This document shows, piece by piece, positions 7,388 to 14,154 of a stretch of DNA of 17,991 nucleotides; position 1 is the stretch's first letter, and each line of letters opens with the position of its first letter. Source of the DNA: Opitutaceae bacterium (lineage in GTDB: Bacteria; Verrucomicrobiota; Verrucomicrobiia; Opitutales; Opitutaceae); assembly GCA_023269455.1 (NCBI GenBank), contig JAHFTG010000013.1:1-17991 (forward strand), read 5' to 3'. Position numbers and translations under genes: made by a program. The notes beneath the pieces were generated by a model, which saw nothing but the letters and a program-made list of their open reading frames with translations, was not told where the DNA came from and made no database searches.

Positions 7388-10315
7388 ATGACCTCCGCCG
7401 AAATCCGCCAGTCCTTCCTCGATTTCTTCGCCTCCCAAGGCCACACGATCGTCCCGTCGTCGTCGCTCCTCCCCGACTCTCCCGGACTCCTCTTCACCAA
7501 CGCCGGCATGAACCAGTTCGTGCCCATCTTCCTCGGTGACAAACAGGCCGACGTCTCCAAATGGGCCGGCGCCCGCCCCGCCAAGGACACCCGCGCCGCC
7601 GACACCCAGAAATGCATCCGCGCCGGCGGCAAACACAACGACCTCGAAGACGTCGGTTACGACACCTACCACCACACCCTTTTCGAGATGCTGGGCAACT
7701 GGTCCTTCGGCGACTACTTCAAAAAAGAGTCGCTCACCTGGGGCTGGCACCTCCTCACCAAAGTCTGGGGCATCCCCGCCAAGCGCCTCTTCGCCACCGT
7801 TTACGCCCCCAAGCCCGGCGACCCCTCTGAATTCGACCACGAGGCCGCCGCCATCTGGACCGAGCTCTTCAAAGCCGAAGGCCTCGACCCCGCCCTCCAC
7901 ATCGTCCACGGCAACCGCAAGGACAACTTCTGGCAGATGGGTGACACCGGCCCTTGCGGCCCCTGCTCCGAAATCCATTTCAACCTGCTCCCCTCTGACG
8001 ACGAAGTCGAAGGCCGCAAGGGCGTGAACAGTTCTTCGCCACGCTGCATCGAAATCTGGAACCACGTTTTCATCCAGTTCAACGCCAACGCCGACGGCAC
8101 CTTCTCCCCGCTCGCCGCCAAGCACGTGGACACCGGCATGGGCTTCGAACGCGTCGCCGGCATCATGGCCACAACGAAGAACTTCACCGACTTCACCCCC
8201 GAGCCGTCCAACTACAACGCCGACGTCTTCGCCCCGCTGTTCGCCAAAGTCACCGCCCTCTCCGGCAAGACCTACACCGGCACCGTGCCGACCAAGCGCG
8301 AAGGCCTCACCGAGCAGGAAAACATCGATATCGCCTTCCGCGTCCTCGCCGACCACGCCCGCACGATCTCGTGCAGCATCGCCGACGGCATCATGCCCGG
8401 CAACGAAGGCCGCAACTACGTCATCCGCCGCATCCTCCGCCGCGGCATTCTTTATGGCACCAAGCTCGGCCTCAAAACCGGCTTCTTCGAACAACTCGTC
8501 ACCCCCGTCGTCGAGAGCCTCGGTAACGTGTTCCCCGAACTCGCCGAACGCCAGGACATCATCCGCCGCGTGATCAAGAGCGAGGAGGAGAGTTTTAAGC
8601 GAAATCTAGAAACGGGCCTTGAACGGCTGGGTAGTGTATTGGAAACGAAAGCGAAATGGGTATCCTCAGCTAATGATGCGATCCTTGCTTACGAAAATGT
8701 CGCCTGGGATCAGCAATCCGTGTATAACATTCAAGCAAGTTGGGATGCAAATCGTGCAGTTGATAGAAACACAATTTTCTACGGTGATCATTTCTTATCG
8801 GCACTAGACACAGTTTTTCAGGGCAACAACAAGTCGGCCATCTTGGCTGCCAAGCTCGTGATAACTGAGCAGGACACTATCATCTCAGGAAAACTAGCAT
8901 TCTACCTCTACGACACTTGCGGTTTTCCCCTCGACATGACGCAGCTCCTCGCCACCGAGCGCGGACTGACCGTGGACACCGCCGAGTTAGAGCGCCTCAT
9001 GGACGAGCAGCGCAAGCGCGGCCAAGCCTCCACCAAGAAAACCATCGTCGTCGCCGCCACCGAAGGCTCCGACACCACCGAAGTCACGCCCACGATCTTC
9101 GTCGGCTACGAAAAGCTCACCGCCGAGACCACGCTCGTGGACATCGTCAAAACCGAGAAGGACACCTACCTCGTCTTCGCCGAAACCCCATTCTACGCCG
9201 AAATGGGCGGCCAGCTCGGTGACACCGGCGACGCCCTCGTTTCCGGCCACCTCGTCCACATCACCGACACCGTCAAAGACAAGTCCGGCCGCTACCTCCA
9301 CAAGATCGACGGCTCGTCTTTCAACTCTCAACTCTCAGCTCTCAACTCGCGTGCGACGCTGAGCGTCGCCGCGCCCCGCCGCCGCGCGATCAACCGCCAT
9401 CACACCGCGACCCACCTCCTCCACTGGGCCCTTCGCAAAGTCCTCGGCACGCACGTCCGCCAGGCCGGCTCGCTCAACGCCCCCGACCGCCTCCGCTTTG
9501 ACTTCGCCCACTTCGAGGCCGTCACCCCCGCCCAGCTCCGCGAGATCGAAGGCCTCGTCAACGAGCGCATCCTCGAAAATGCCGCCGTCGCCTCCTACGA
9601 AACCGACTTCGACAAAAAGCCCGAAGGCACCCTCGCCTTCTTCGGCGAGAAATACGGCAAGACCGTCCGCGTCGTGGACACCGGCGGCTACAGCCGCGAA
9701 CTCTGCGGCGGCACCCACGTCTCCACCACCGGCGAAATCGGCCTCGTCAAAATCATCAGCGAAGGAGCAGTCGCCGCCGGCACCCGCCGCCTCGAAGCCG
9801 TCGCCGGCCAGGCCGCCTACGACCACGTTTCCTCCATCGAACAACAACTCGCCGTCACCGCCGCCAAGATCGGCGTGCCCGTGAGCCAGCTCGACCTCAA
9901 GCTCGACTCCCTCCTCGCCCACAAGGCCGACGCCGACAAAAAGCTCAAAGTCTTCGAGCAACGCGCCATCGCCGCCCTCGCCACCGAACTAGCCACCAAG
10001 GCCGTTCTCAAAGACGGACTCCCCCACGTCTCCGCCGTCGTCACCGTCGAGGCGCCCGAAGCCCTCCGCGAAATCGGCTCCCAAGTGCTCGCCCGTCTCG
10101 GCGGCGAAGGCGTGGTCGTGATCGGTGCCGCCTTCGGCCCCGAGAAACTCTCCCTCGTGGCCTTCGCATCCCCCACCGCGATCAAAGCCGGCCACCAAGC
10201 AGGCAAGATCATCAGCGCGTTGACTGCCCAGCTCGGCGGCAAAGGTGGCGGCAAGCCCGACTTCGCCATGGGCGGCGGCAAAGACGTCGCCAAGCTCACC
10301 GAAGTCCTCGGCTAA
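7388..10315 (+). CDS. alaS: Alanyl-tRNA synthetase
   Basis: The protein (975 residues from the ATG at 7388) charges tRNA-Ala with alanine and edits mischarged Ser/Gly. The true start gives MTSAEIRQSFLDFFASQGHTIVPSSSLLP, the usual AlaRS N-terminus. The class II catalytic core continues through FTNAGMNQFVPIFLG, KCIRAGGKHNDLEDVG, FEMLGNWSFGDYFK and DTGPCGPCSEIHF. The editing domain has HTATH (672-676) and CGGTH (773-777), together supplying the zinc ligands. The C-terminal C-Ala domain carries the Gly-rich GGKGGGKPDFAMGGG. Two oddities are described separately. About 84 residues (415-498) stand between GLERL and ISGKLAFYLYDTCGFPLD where E. coli has about 13, and they are encoded by AT-rich DNA. 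A 7-bp repeat array encodes part of the loop before HTATH. The length exceeds the usual ~875 because of these and smaller insertions. No frameshift or stop is present, so it is probably functional. Confidence 0.96.
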   Translation: MTSAEIRQSFLDFFASQGHTIVPSSSLLPDSPGLLFTNAGMNQFVPIFLGDKQADVSKWAGARPAKDTRAADTQKCIRAGGKHNDLEDVGYDTYHHTLFEMLGNWSFGDYFKKESLTWGWHLLTKVWGIPAKRLFATVYAPKPGDPSEFDHEAAAIWTELFKAEGLDPALHIVHGNRKDNFWQMGDTGPCGPCSEIHFNLLPSDDEVEGRKGVNSSSPRCIEIWNHVFIQFNANADGTFSPLAAKHVDTGMGFERVAGIMATTKNFTDFTPEPSNYNADVFAPLFAKVTALSGKTYTGTVPTKREGLTEQENIDIAFRVLADHARTISCSIADGIMPGNEGRNYVIRRILRRGILYGTKLGLKTGFFEQLVTPVVESLGNVFPELAERQDIIRRVIKSEEESFKRNLETGLERLGSVLETKAKWVSSANDAILAYENVAWDQQSVYNIQASWDANRAVDRNTIFYGDHFLSALDTVFQGNNKSAILAAKLVITEQDTIISGKLAFYLYDTCGFPLDMTQLLATERGLTVDTAELERLMDEQRKRGQASTKKTIVVAATEGSDTTEVTPTIFVGYEKLTAETTLVDIVKTEKDTYLVFAETPFYAEMGGQLGDTGDALVSGHLVHITDTVKDKSGRYLHKIDGSSFNSQLSALNSRATLSVAAPRRRAINRHHTATHLLHWALRKVLGTHVRQAGSLNAPDRLRFDFAHFEAVTPAQLREIEGLVNERILENAAVASYETDFDKKPEGTLAFFGEKYGKTVRVVDTGGYSRELCGGTHVSTTGEIGLVKIISEGAVAAGTRRLEAVAGQAAYDHVSSIEQQLAVTAAKIGVPVSQLDLKLDSLLAHKADADKKLKVFEQRAIAALATELATKAVLKDGLPHVSAVVTVEAPEALREIGSQVLARLGGEGVVVIGAAFGPEKLSLVAFASPTAIKAGHQAGKIISALTAQLGGKGGGKPDFAMGGGKDVAKLTEVLG
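8591..8910 (+). other. AT-rich segment inside alaS encoding about 70 extra residues
   Basis: By hand count, 130 of the 290 bases from 8591 to 8880 are G or C (45%), against roughly 65% on either side. Codons here (AGA, CTA, TTA, AAT, GTA, ATA) are rare in the rest of the window. The segment codes for residues about 402-508. It includes the extra block from GSVLETKAKW (415) to ITEQDTI (498), which I do not recognise, and also conserved AlaRS residues on both sides (the GLERL helix before it, LAFYLYDTCGFPLD after it). The conserved edges suggest replacement of a stretch by recombination with a low-GC alaS rather than a clean insertion. Confidence 0.75.
9322..9349 (+). repeat. Four 7-bp tandem units inside the alaS coding sequence
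   Basis: The units are CAACTCT, CAACTCT, CAGCTCT and CAACTCG. Seven bp is not a codon multiple, so each unit is read in a different frame, giving SFNSQLSALNS in the protein. This falls in a poorly conserved loop between the LHKIDG strand and the ATLSV strand of the editing region, about 6 residues longer than in E. coli AlaRS. It looks like an intergenic-type repeat tolerated in frame. Confidence 0.8.
9353..9369. repeat. 17-bp palindrome following the 7-bp array in alaS
   Basis: GCGACGCT and AGCGTCGC are perfect inverted repeats of 8 bp around a single G. The palindrome begins 3 bp after the 7-bp array and codes for RATLSVA (in part). The pairing of array and palindrome suggests that they arrived together. 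Confidence 0.7.
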
Positions 10316-10331
10316 AACCCTCCGCCCCGAG

Positions 10332-10425
10332 TTACCACTAACGGACACTAAGCATCACTAAATTTCAGAAAACAGGACTCCGTTTTCTCCGACATTAGTG
10401 TCCCTTAGTGCCCGTTAGTGGTTAA
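10332..10425. repeat. Palindromic intergenic element, copy 1, with 10-bp phased CACTAA hexamers
   Basis: The left arm has three CACTAA hexamers starting at 10336, 10346 and 10356. The right arm has three TTAGTG hexamers about 10 bp apart, ending at 10400, 10410 and 10420. The four-base linkers (CGGA, GCAT; TCCC, CCCG) are mostly unpaired or mispaired, whereas the hexamers pair perfectly. The outer ends TTACCACTAA and TTAGTGGTTAA pair with one bulge. The centre has AGAAAAC and GTTTTCT around AGGACTCC. The element fills most of the 126-bp spacer between alaS and the alkC-like gene and ends 16 bp before the latter's ATG. It has no U-run after the hairpin, so it is not an ordinary terminator. Confidence 0.9.
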
Positions 10426-10441
10426 ACCTCCGTCTCCGAAA

Positions 10442-11524
10442 ATGTCCTCCGCCCTCAAGGACATGTTCGACGCCGCGCTCTACCGCACGCTCGCGTCCGA
10501 ACTCTCCGCCCTCTCCCCGGCCTTCGACTCCGCCGCGTTCCTCTCGCACACGCTCACCGGCCTGTCCTCTCGCGAGCTCATGCCCCGCATGCGCCGCACC
10601 ACCGAGGCCGTCGCCCTCGCGCTCCCGCTCCCCTACCGCGACCAACTCACTGTCCTCCGCGCCCTCGCCCCGCGCCTCCAATCCGGTTTCGTCGCCATCT
10701 TCCTCTCCGACTTCGTCGCCCAATACGGCCTCGACGATTTTGAAACGTCCCTCGACGCCCTCCGTTTCTTCACCCGCTTCGGCTCCTCCGAGTTCGCCAT
10801 TCGTCCCTTCATCGAGCGCGACCAACCCCACACTCTTGCCGTCCTCCTCTCTTGGGCAGCTTCCGACGACGAACACGTCCGCCGCCTAGCCAGCGAAGGC
10901 TCCCGGCCACGCCTGCCGTGGGGTCGCCGCCTTACCGCGCTCGTCGCCGATCCGTCGCCCACGTTTCCCATCCTCGAAACCCTTCGCGCCGATCCTTCTC
11001 TCTACGTCCGCAAGTCCGTCGCCAACCACCTCAACGACATCGCCAAGGACCACCCCGAAACCGCCCTCGACCTCGTCTCCGCGTGGGACCGCTCCGACGC
11101 CCGCACCGCCTGGATCATCCGCCACGCCCTGCGCACGCTCATCAAACGCGGACACCCCCGCGCCCTCGCCCTCATCGGCGCAGGCACCGCCGCCAAACTC
11201 GACGTCGTCCGATTCGTCGCAGCTCCGCGCAAACTCACCCTCGGCGACACGCTCACGCTGACCGCCACGCTCACCTCGCGCGCCGCCAAAGCCCAGCGCC
11301 TCGTGATCGACTACGTCCTTCACTACGCCCGCGCCGGCAAAGTCTCCGTCAAGGTTTTCAAATGGAAAACCCTCGACCTCCTTCCGCGCTCCACGGTCAC
11401 GCTCACCAAGCGCCAAGTCATCCGCGATTTCAGCACCCGCCGCCACCACGCCGGACGCCACAAAATCGAACTCCAAATCAACGGCCGCCGCCTCGCCGAA
11501 ACCGCCTTCACGCTGTCGATTTAA
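10442..11524 (+). CDS. alkC: AlkC-type DNA alkylation repair protein (HEAT-like repeats plus Ig-like domain)
   Basis: A 360-residue protein of the AlkC/AlkD superfamily, non-base-flipping glycosylases that remove alkylated bases such as 3-methyladenine from DNA. The helical HEAT-like part spans about 1-245 and holds the family's best-conserved stretch, from HVRRLASEGSRPRLPWG (145-161) to LPILE-like FPILETLRADPSLYVRKSVANHLNDIAKDHP (175-205). From about 255 the sequence becomes strand-rich (LTLGDTLTLTATLTSR, VIDYVLHYARAGK, HKIELQINGRRLAETAFTLS), matching the C-terminal Ig-like domain of longer AlkC proteins. The ATG at 10442 is preferred; an in-frame GTG at 10418 lies inside the upstream repeat. 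No ribosome binding site is visible. The gene is bracketed at 16 and 11 bp by two copies of the same repeat element. Family assignment is good; the exact lesion repaired is inference. Confidence 0.85.
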   Translation: MSSALKDMFDAALYRTLASELSALSPAFDSAAFLSHTLTGLSSRELMPRMRRTTEAVALALPLPYRDQLTVLRALAPRLQSGFVAIFLSDFVAQYGLDDFETSLDALRFFTRFGSSEFAIRPFIERDQPHTLAVLLSWAASDDEHVRRLASEGSRPRLPWGRRLTALVADPSPTFPILETLRADPSLYVRKSVANHLNDIAKDHPETALDLVSAWDRSDARTAWIIRHALRTLIKRGHPRALALIGAGTAAKLDVVRFVAAPRKLTLGDTLTLTATLTSRAAKAQRLVIDYVLHYARAGKVSVKVFKWKTLDLLPRSTVTLTKRQVIRDFSTRRHHAGRHKIELQINGRRLAETAFTLSI

Positions 11525-11535
11525 CACCACGGGCC

Positions 11536-11635
11536 TTTTAACCACTAAGAAGCACTAAACATCACTAACTTTCAGAAAATCGGACTCCTATTTTGTCCGA
11601 CATTAGTGCCCCTTAGTGTTCTTTAGTGGTTAAAA
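11536..11635. repeat. Palindromic intergenic element, copy 2, with 10-bp phased CACTAA hexamers
   Basis: Same orientation and plan as copy 1. CACTAA hexamers start at 11543, 11553 and 11563, and TTAGTG hexamers end at 11608, 11618 and 11628, at exact 10-bp steps. All six hexamers are identical to copy 1, while the linkers (GAAG, ACAT; CCCC, TTCT) match at only 7 of 16 positions. The outer ends TTTTAACCACTAA and TTAGTGGTTAAAA pair perfectly over 13 bp. The inner stem is AAAAT/ATTTT where copy 1 has AAAAC/GTTTT, a compensating pair change. The core GGACTCC and the phrase TCCGACA are shared. It starts 11 bp after the alkC-like gene and fills most of the 156-bp spacer. Confidence 0.9.
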
Positions 11636-11680
11636 AAAATCCGACTTCCCCGCCCCCGCTTTCTCTCCCATTCTTCTCCC

Positions 11681-11926
11681 ATGGACCTGCGCCCCATCAT
11701 CACCGAAATCGCCAGCCAGGCGGATAACTTTCTCGACGGTGTGACCGACCGCCAGCAAGCCCGCGCCGGCATCGCCGAGTTCATCACGATGGACTACCCG
11801 CAACTCAACGCCACCGACCGCAAAACCGTGAGCGACCACGTCATGGCCGTCCTCGAAGACGAAAGTTTTTTCAACGGCGGCTACGCCGGCCACTCCTTCG
11901 ACGACGAAAGCGAAGCCGAGGAATGA
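11681..11926 (+). CDS. Small conserved-looking protein of unknown function
   Basis: An 81-residue acidic protein beginning MDLRPIITEIASQADNFLDGVTDRQQARAGI. I do not recognise a family. It is predicted to be mostly helical (about 3-62), has no signal peptide or membrane segment, and ends in an acidic tail (DDESEAEE). The middle reads like a small helical domain: FITMDYPQLNATDRKTVSDHVMAVLEDESFF. Codon use matches the window (G/C at third positions), which favours a real gene over chance. There is no ribosome binding site. It lies 45 bp after repeat copy 2 on the same strand as the alkC-like gene; the repeat between them argues against a simple operon. Confidence 0.7.
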   Translation: MDLRPIITEIASQADNFLDGVTDRQQARAGIAEFITMDYPQLNATDRKTVSDHVMAVLEDESFFNGGYAGHSFDDESEAEE

Positions 11927-11968
11927 TAAGCCCCTCCGGCGTTCGCCGCCCGTTGCCGTCGGACTTCG

Positions 11969-12541
11969 CTACGCATTCCAGCGTGCGATCACCGGTTCGT
12001 CCCGGTTGTTATGCTCATAGCCGAGGATGCTCAGCGATGCAGGGTCCAGCAGCAAATGGCGGGCCTCCACTATCGGGAGGCCAAGCCAGCGCACCGCCAG
12101 CACGCGCCCAAAATGGCCATGCGTGAAGAGCGCGCTGTTTCCATCCGACAATCGAAGCCGGGCGATCACACGATCAGCCCGATCTGCGATTTCCGCCGGA
12201 GATTCACCACCCGGAGCCCCGGCGTTGAAAATATCCCAGCCTGGCCGCTGCTTCAGAAGATCGACTCTTTTCTGTCCTTCGTAATCACCGTAATCCCACT
12301 CGGCGAGGTCCGGGTCGATCTCGGGCACCAGTGGCAATGCGGCGAGCTCGCAGGTGCGGCGCGCGCGTTGCCGCGGACTCGTGAAGACACGCGTAAAATG
12401 AATTCCGACCAGACGCTGGCCCAGGACAAGCGCATCGGCTTCGCCTTTGGCCGTCAGGGGAATGTCGGTGCGTCCGGTATGCTGCCCCGCTAGCGACCAC
12501 GCGGTCTCGCCATGACGGAACAGATAGATTTGCGGAGTCAT
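11969..12541 (-). CDS. Histidine phosphatase family protein (phosphoglycerate mutase-like)
   Basis: A 190-residue cytoplasmic protein of the histidine phosphatase superfamily. The signature LFRHGET (7-13) supplies Arg9 and the phospho-accepting His10. TSPRQRARRTCELA (54-67) holds the second conserved Arg (about 62). DLAEWDYGDYEG (78-89) contains the acidic proton donor near Glu81. FTHGHFGRVLAVRWL (139-153) contributes the second catalytic histidine, His141. The size fits the short phosphatase branch (SixA, alpha-ribazole phosphatase and fructose-bisphosphatase-like types) rather than true phosphoglycerate mutase, which is longer. The substrate cannot be fixed, and nothing around it suggests cobalamin synthesis. 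It is a single gene, convergent with the small 81-residue gene (42 bp between them) and divergent from the lipoprotein gene. Confidence 0.92.
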   Translation of the reverse strand: MTPQIYLFRHGETAWSLAGQHTGRTDIPLTAKGEADALVLGQRLVGIHFTRVFTSPRQRARRTCELAALPLVPEIDPDLAEWDYGDYEGQKRVDLLKQRPGWDIFNAGAPGGESPAEIADRADRVIARLRLSDGNSALFTHGHFGRVLAVRWLGLPIVEARHLLLDPASLSILGYEHNNRDEPVIARWNA

Positions 12542-12684
12542 AGTTTTAAAACGCCAGGCATTGGGCCGGAGTCAATCGCCACACCCATTTTGACGCTTAT
12601 GCGTCCGTGAGCCCGAACAAAAACCAGAAATCGTTACCCTGCGTGGAAGCGGAACTCAAAAGGTATCCGGCGTTCTATTCGGGC

Positions 12685-13077
12685 ATGAAAAGCACATCCA
12701 TCGTTTTAGTTGGCGGTCTCGTGCTCGGCGGCGCGCTGGGACTTGCAACGCTTCCCGGCTGTTACGAGCAACCCTACCACCGGACGACGTATATCGATGA
12801 AGTGGGTGTGACCGATGACTATGTTTACTACCCCGGTTATGAGGTTTATTACAGCTACTCACGCCACGACTACCTCTATCGGGATGGCAATGCGTGGGTG
12901 CGCGGGCCCGCACCGCGAGGAGTGTCCGTGACTGTGCTCCGAGCGTCACCCTCGGTGCGAATGGATTTCCATGATTCACCGATGCGGCACCACGAAACCG
13001 TCGTTCACTCTTACCCGAGAAACTGGAGGCCCGGAGGCCCGGCCGCGCATGAAGAAAAACGCCACGACGAACGTTGA
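12685..13077 (+). CDS. Small Tyr-rich putative lipoprotein
   Basis: From the ATG at 12685 this is a 130-residue exported protein. A short basic start (MKS), a hydrophobic stretch (IVLVGGLVLGGALGLATL) and LPGC at 23-26 look like a lipoprotein signal, though Pro at -2 is unusual for a lipobox. The mature part is rich in Tyr (DDYVYYPGYEVYYSYSRHDYLYRDG), followed by NAWVRGPAPRGVSVTVLRASPSVRMDFHDSPMRHHETVVHSYPRNWRP and a charged tail. I have seen this layout in small hypothetical proteins of Verrucomicrobiota, but no function is known to me. An earlier in-frame GTG at 12607 would put 26 polar residues before the signal, so it is rejected as the start. The 3' end is convergent with the DUF4337 gene, 16 bp away. 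Confidence 0.72.
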   Translation: MKSTSIVLVGGLVLGGALGLATLPGCYEQPYHRTTYIDEVGVTDDYVYYPGYEVYYSYSRHDYLYRDGNAWVRGPAPRGVSVTVLRASPSVRMDFHDSPMRHHETVVHSYPRNWRPGGPAAHEEKRHDER

Positions 13078-13093
13078 TCCCATGGCGCCGCGT

Positions 13094-14050
13094 TTACACG
13101 TAAAGGTAAACGTAGAGGGCGAACGCGATGGCGATCACCCCTGCGGCGGCCGCGAGCGACCAGAGCAGGTTGCGCTGTTTAGCGGCCATCGCGAAGGTCG
13201 CGATGATCACGCCCATCTGGGCGGCGAGCATGCCGAAGAAAAAGCGCTGGCTGCGGTTGTGGTGGCGCTCGGCCGAGACGTTGCTCTTGCGCACCTGAAG
13301 TTCGTAGATGTTGGCCACTGCCTGATTGAGGCGGGCCTCGCCATCGTAACGCAGCGTATTGTAGCGGAGGCGGGCGGCGGTGAAATCGCGGCGTAACGAA
13401 CTGACGGAAGCATCAGGCGCAGGCAGCAGAGCCTTCTGGCGGGCGAGCTGCTTTTCCAAGGTATCGATTGTTTGGCTGATGGGCGCAGTCGCTGCATCGG
13501 CAGCGAGCGCGTAGTTTTCCGCATTCTGGAGCGCCTCGGCCAGGGACTTCTCCGTAACCGGGACCAACAACGCCAGCACTTCGGTGTCGGGCTTGGCGGA
13601 AGCGAGCGCGGAGAGCGCCGCCTTGATCTTCGCATCTACGGCGGGAGCCGGTGCGAGCGAGGGCAGTTCGCCGGTCTTCAAAATCGCCAGCGCACGCACG
13701 CCATCCGCCGATGCGAGCACGTCCTTTGCCGAGGTTTTCGAGAGAAGTGCCGTGAGTGCGTCGCTGTCGAGCGGATGCACTTCGGTCGTGCTCTCGACCA
13801 TGTCGAGGGTGTTATGCTGGAGGGCGCTGCGGAGCTTCTTGGCCTGGAAAAAACTCCACTGGTCGCCCGCCTTGGACTGCTGCTGGGCGGCGAGCGAGCG
13901 GTCGTATTGGGCGCGCGTCATCTCGCTGGAGGCGAGACCGGCGAGCATCGTGGCGATCACCGTCATGATGACCGGAGTGGCGGCGAAGAGCTTGCCCAGT
14001 TTGGTGGCGGGGAGGTCGGCCTTGAGGGCGTCCGGAATGGTGGTTTTCAC
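13094..14050 (-). CDS. DUF4337-type membrane protein
   Basis: A 318-residue protein that starts with GTG at 14050. One membrane segment lies near the N-terminus (about 24-41, FAATPVIMTVIATMLAGLA) and is followed by SSEMTRAQYDRSLAAQQQSKAGDQWSFFQAKKLR (41-74), the signature of DUF4337 proteins. Two further membrane segments are at the C-terminus (about 268-288 and 295-317), separated by the basic KQRN. Between them lies a long helical, Ala-rich region (95-265) that is probably coiled coil and periplasmic or cytoplasmic. DUF4337 has no known role. The central region is longer than in the ~200-residue members. The gene follows the SDR gene on the same strand after 104 bp, a spacer that holds two tandem palindromes and a hairpin. 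Confidence 0.82.
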   Translation of the reverse strand: MKTTIPDALKADLPATKLGKLFAATPVIMTVIATMLAGLASSEMTRAQYDRSLAAQQQSKAGDQWSFFQAKKLRSALQHNTLDMVESTTEVHPLDSDALTALLSKTSAKDVLASADGVRALAILKTGELPSLAPAPAVDAKIKAALSALASAKPDTEVLALLVPVTEKSLAEALQNAENYALAADAATAPISQTIDTLEKQLARQKALLPAPDASVSSLRRDFTAARLRYNTLRYDGEARLNQAVANIYELQVRKSNVSAERHHNRSQRFFFGMLAAQMGVIIATFAMAAKQRNLLWSLAAAAGVIAIAFALYVYLYV

Positions 14051-14088
14051 AAGGAAATCGATTGTCGAAAAAGCGGTGGCAAGAGTTG

Positions 14089-14113
14089 GTCGCCTGTCGG
14101 ACCGAGAGGCGAC
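14089..14113 (-). terminator. Stem-loop downstream of the SDR gene (weak)
   Basis: GTCGCCT and AGGCGAC form a perfect 7-bp stem around an 11-base loop, about 40 bp beyond the SDR stop codon on the minus strand. No T-run follows directly; a T5 run appears about 20 bp later. It could be a weak terminator or part of the DUF4337 leader. Confidence 0.25.
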
Positions 14114-14118
14114 TCAAA

Positions 14119-14141
14119 CAACGCGTTGAGGTCAACGCGTT
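14119..14141. promoter_or_regulatory. Two tandem AACGCGTT palindromes
   Basis: CAACGCGTTG (14119-14128) and CAACGCGTT (14133-14141) repeat with a 14-bp period, and each contains the perfect palindrome AACGCGTT. They lie in the 104-bp spacer between the SDR stop and the DUF4337 start, about 70-90 bp upstream of the latter. Such a pair could be an operator for a dimeric regulator. Only two copies, so confidence is low. Confidence 0.3.
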
Positions 14142-14154
14142 CCAACGGATGCCC

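Noticed and set aside
7379..8494. Minus-strand open frame opposite alaS
   Set aside because: Gly/Val/Glu-rich shadow of a GC-rich codon pattern; alaS is certain on the other strand.
8629..8636. GGTAGTG at the left edge of the extra alaS block as a footprint of the leuC-leuD repeat
   Set aside because: A single heptamer match without repetition is expected by chance.
10418..10441. GTG start for the alkC-like gene
   Set aside because: The GTG is part of a TTAGTG hexamer in the repeat element; the ATG at 10442 follows the repeat.
12592..12605. GACGC/GCGTC inverted repeat between phosphatase and lipoprotein genes
   Set aside because: Five pairs only, common by chance at this GC content; no promoter elements align with it. 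A TTGACT word for the phosphatase lacks a good -10.
13091..13112. Inverted repeat CGTTTAC/GTAAACG at the end of the DUF4337 gene as terminator
   Set aside because: Only 7 AT-rich pairs, overlapping coding sequence, with no T-run on either strand.
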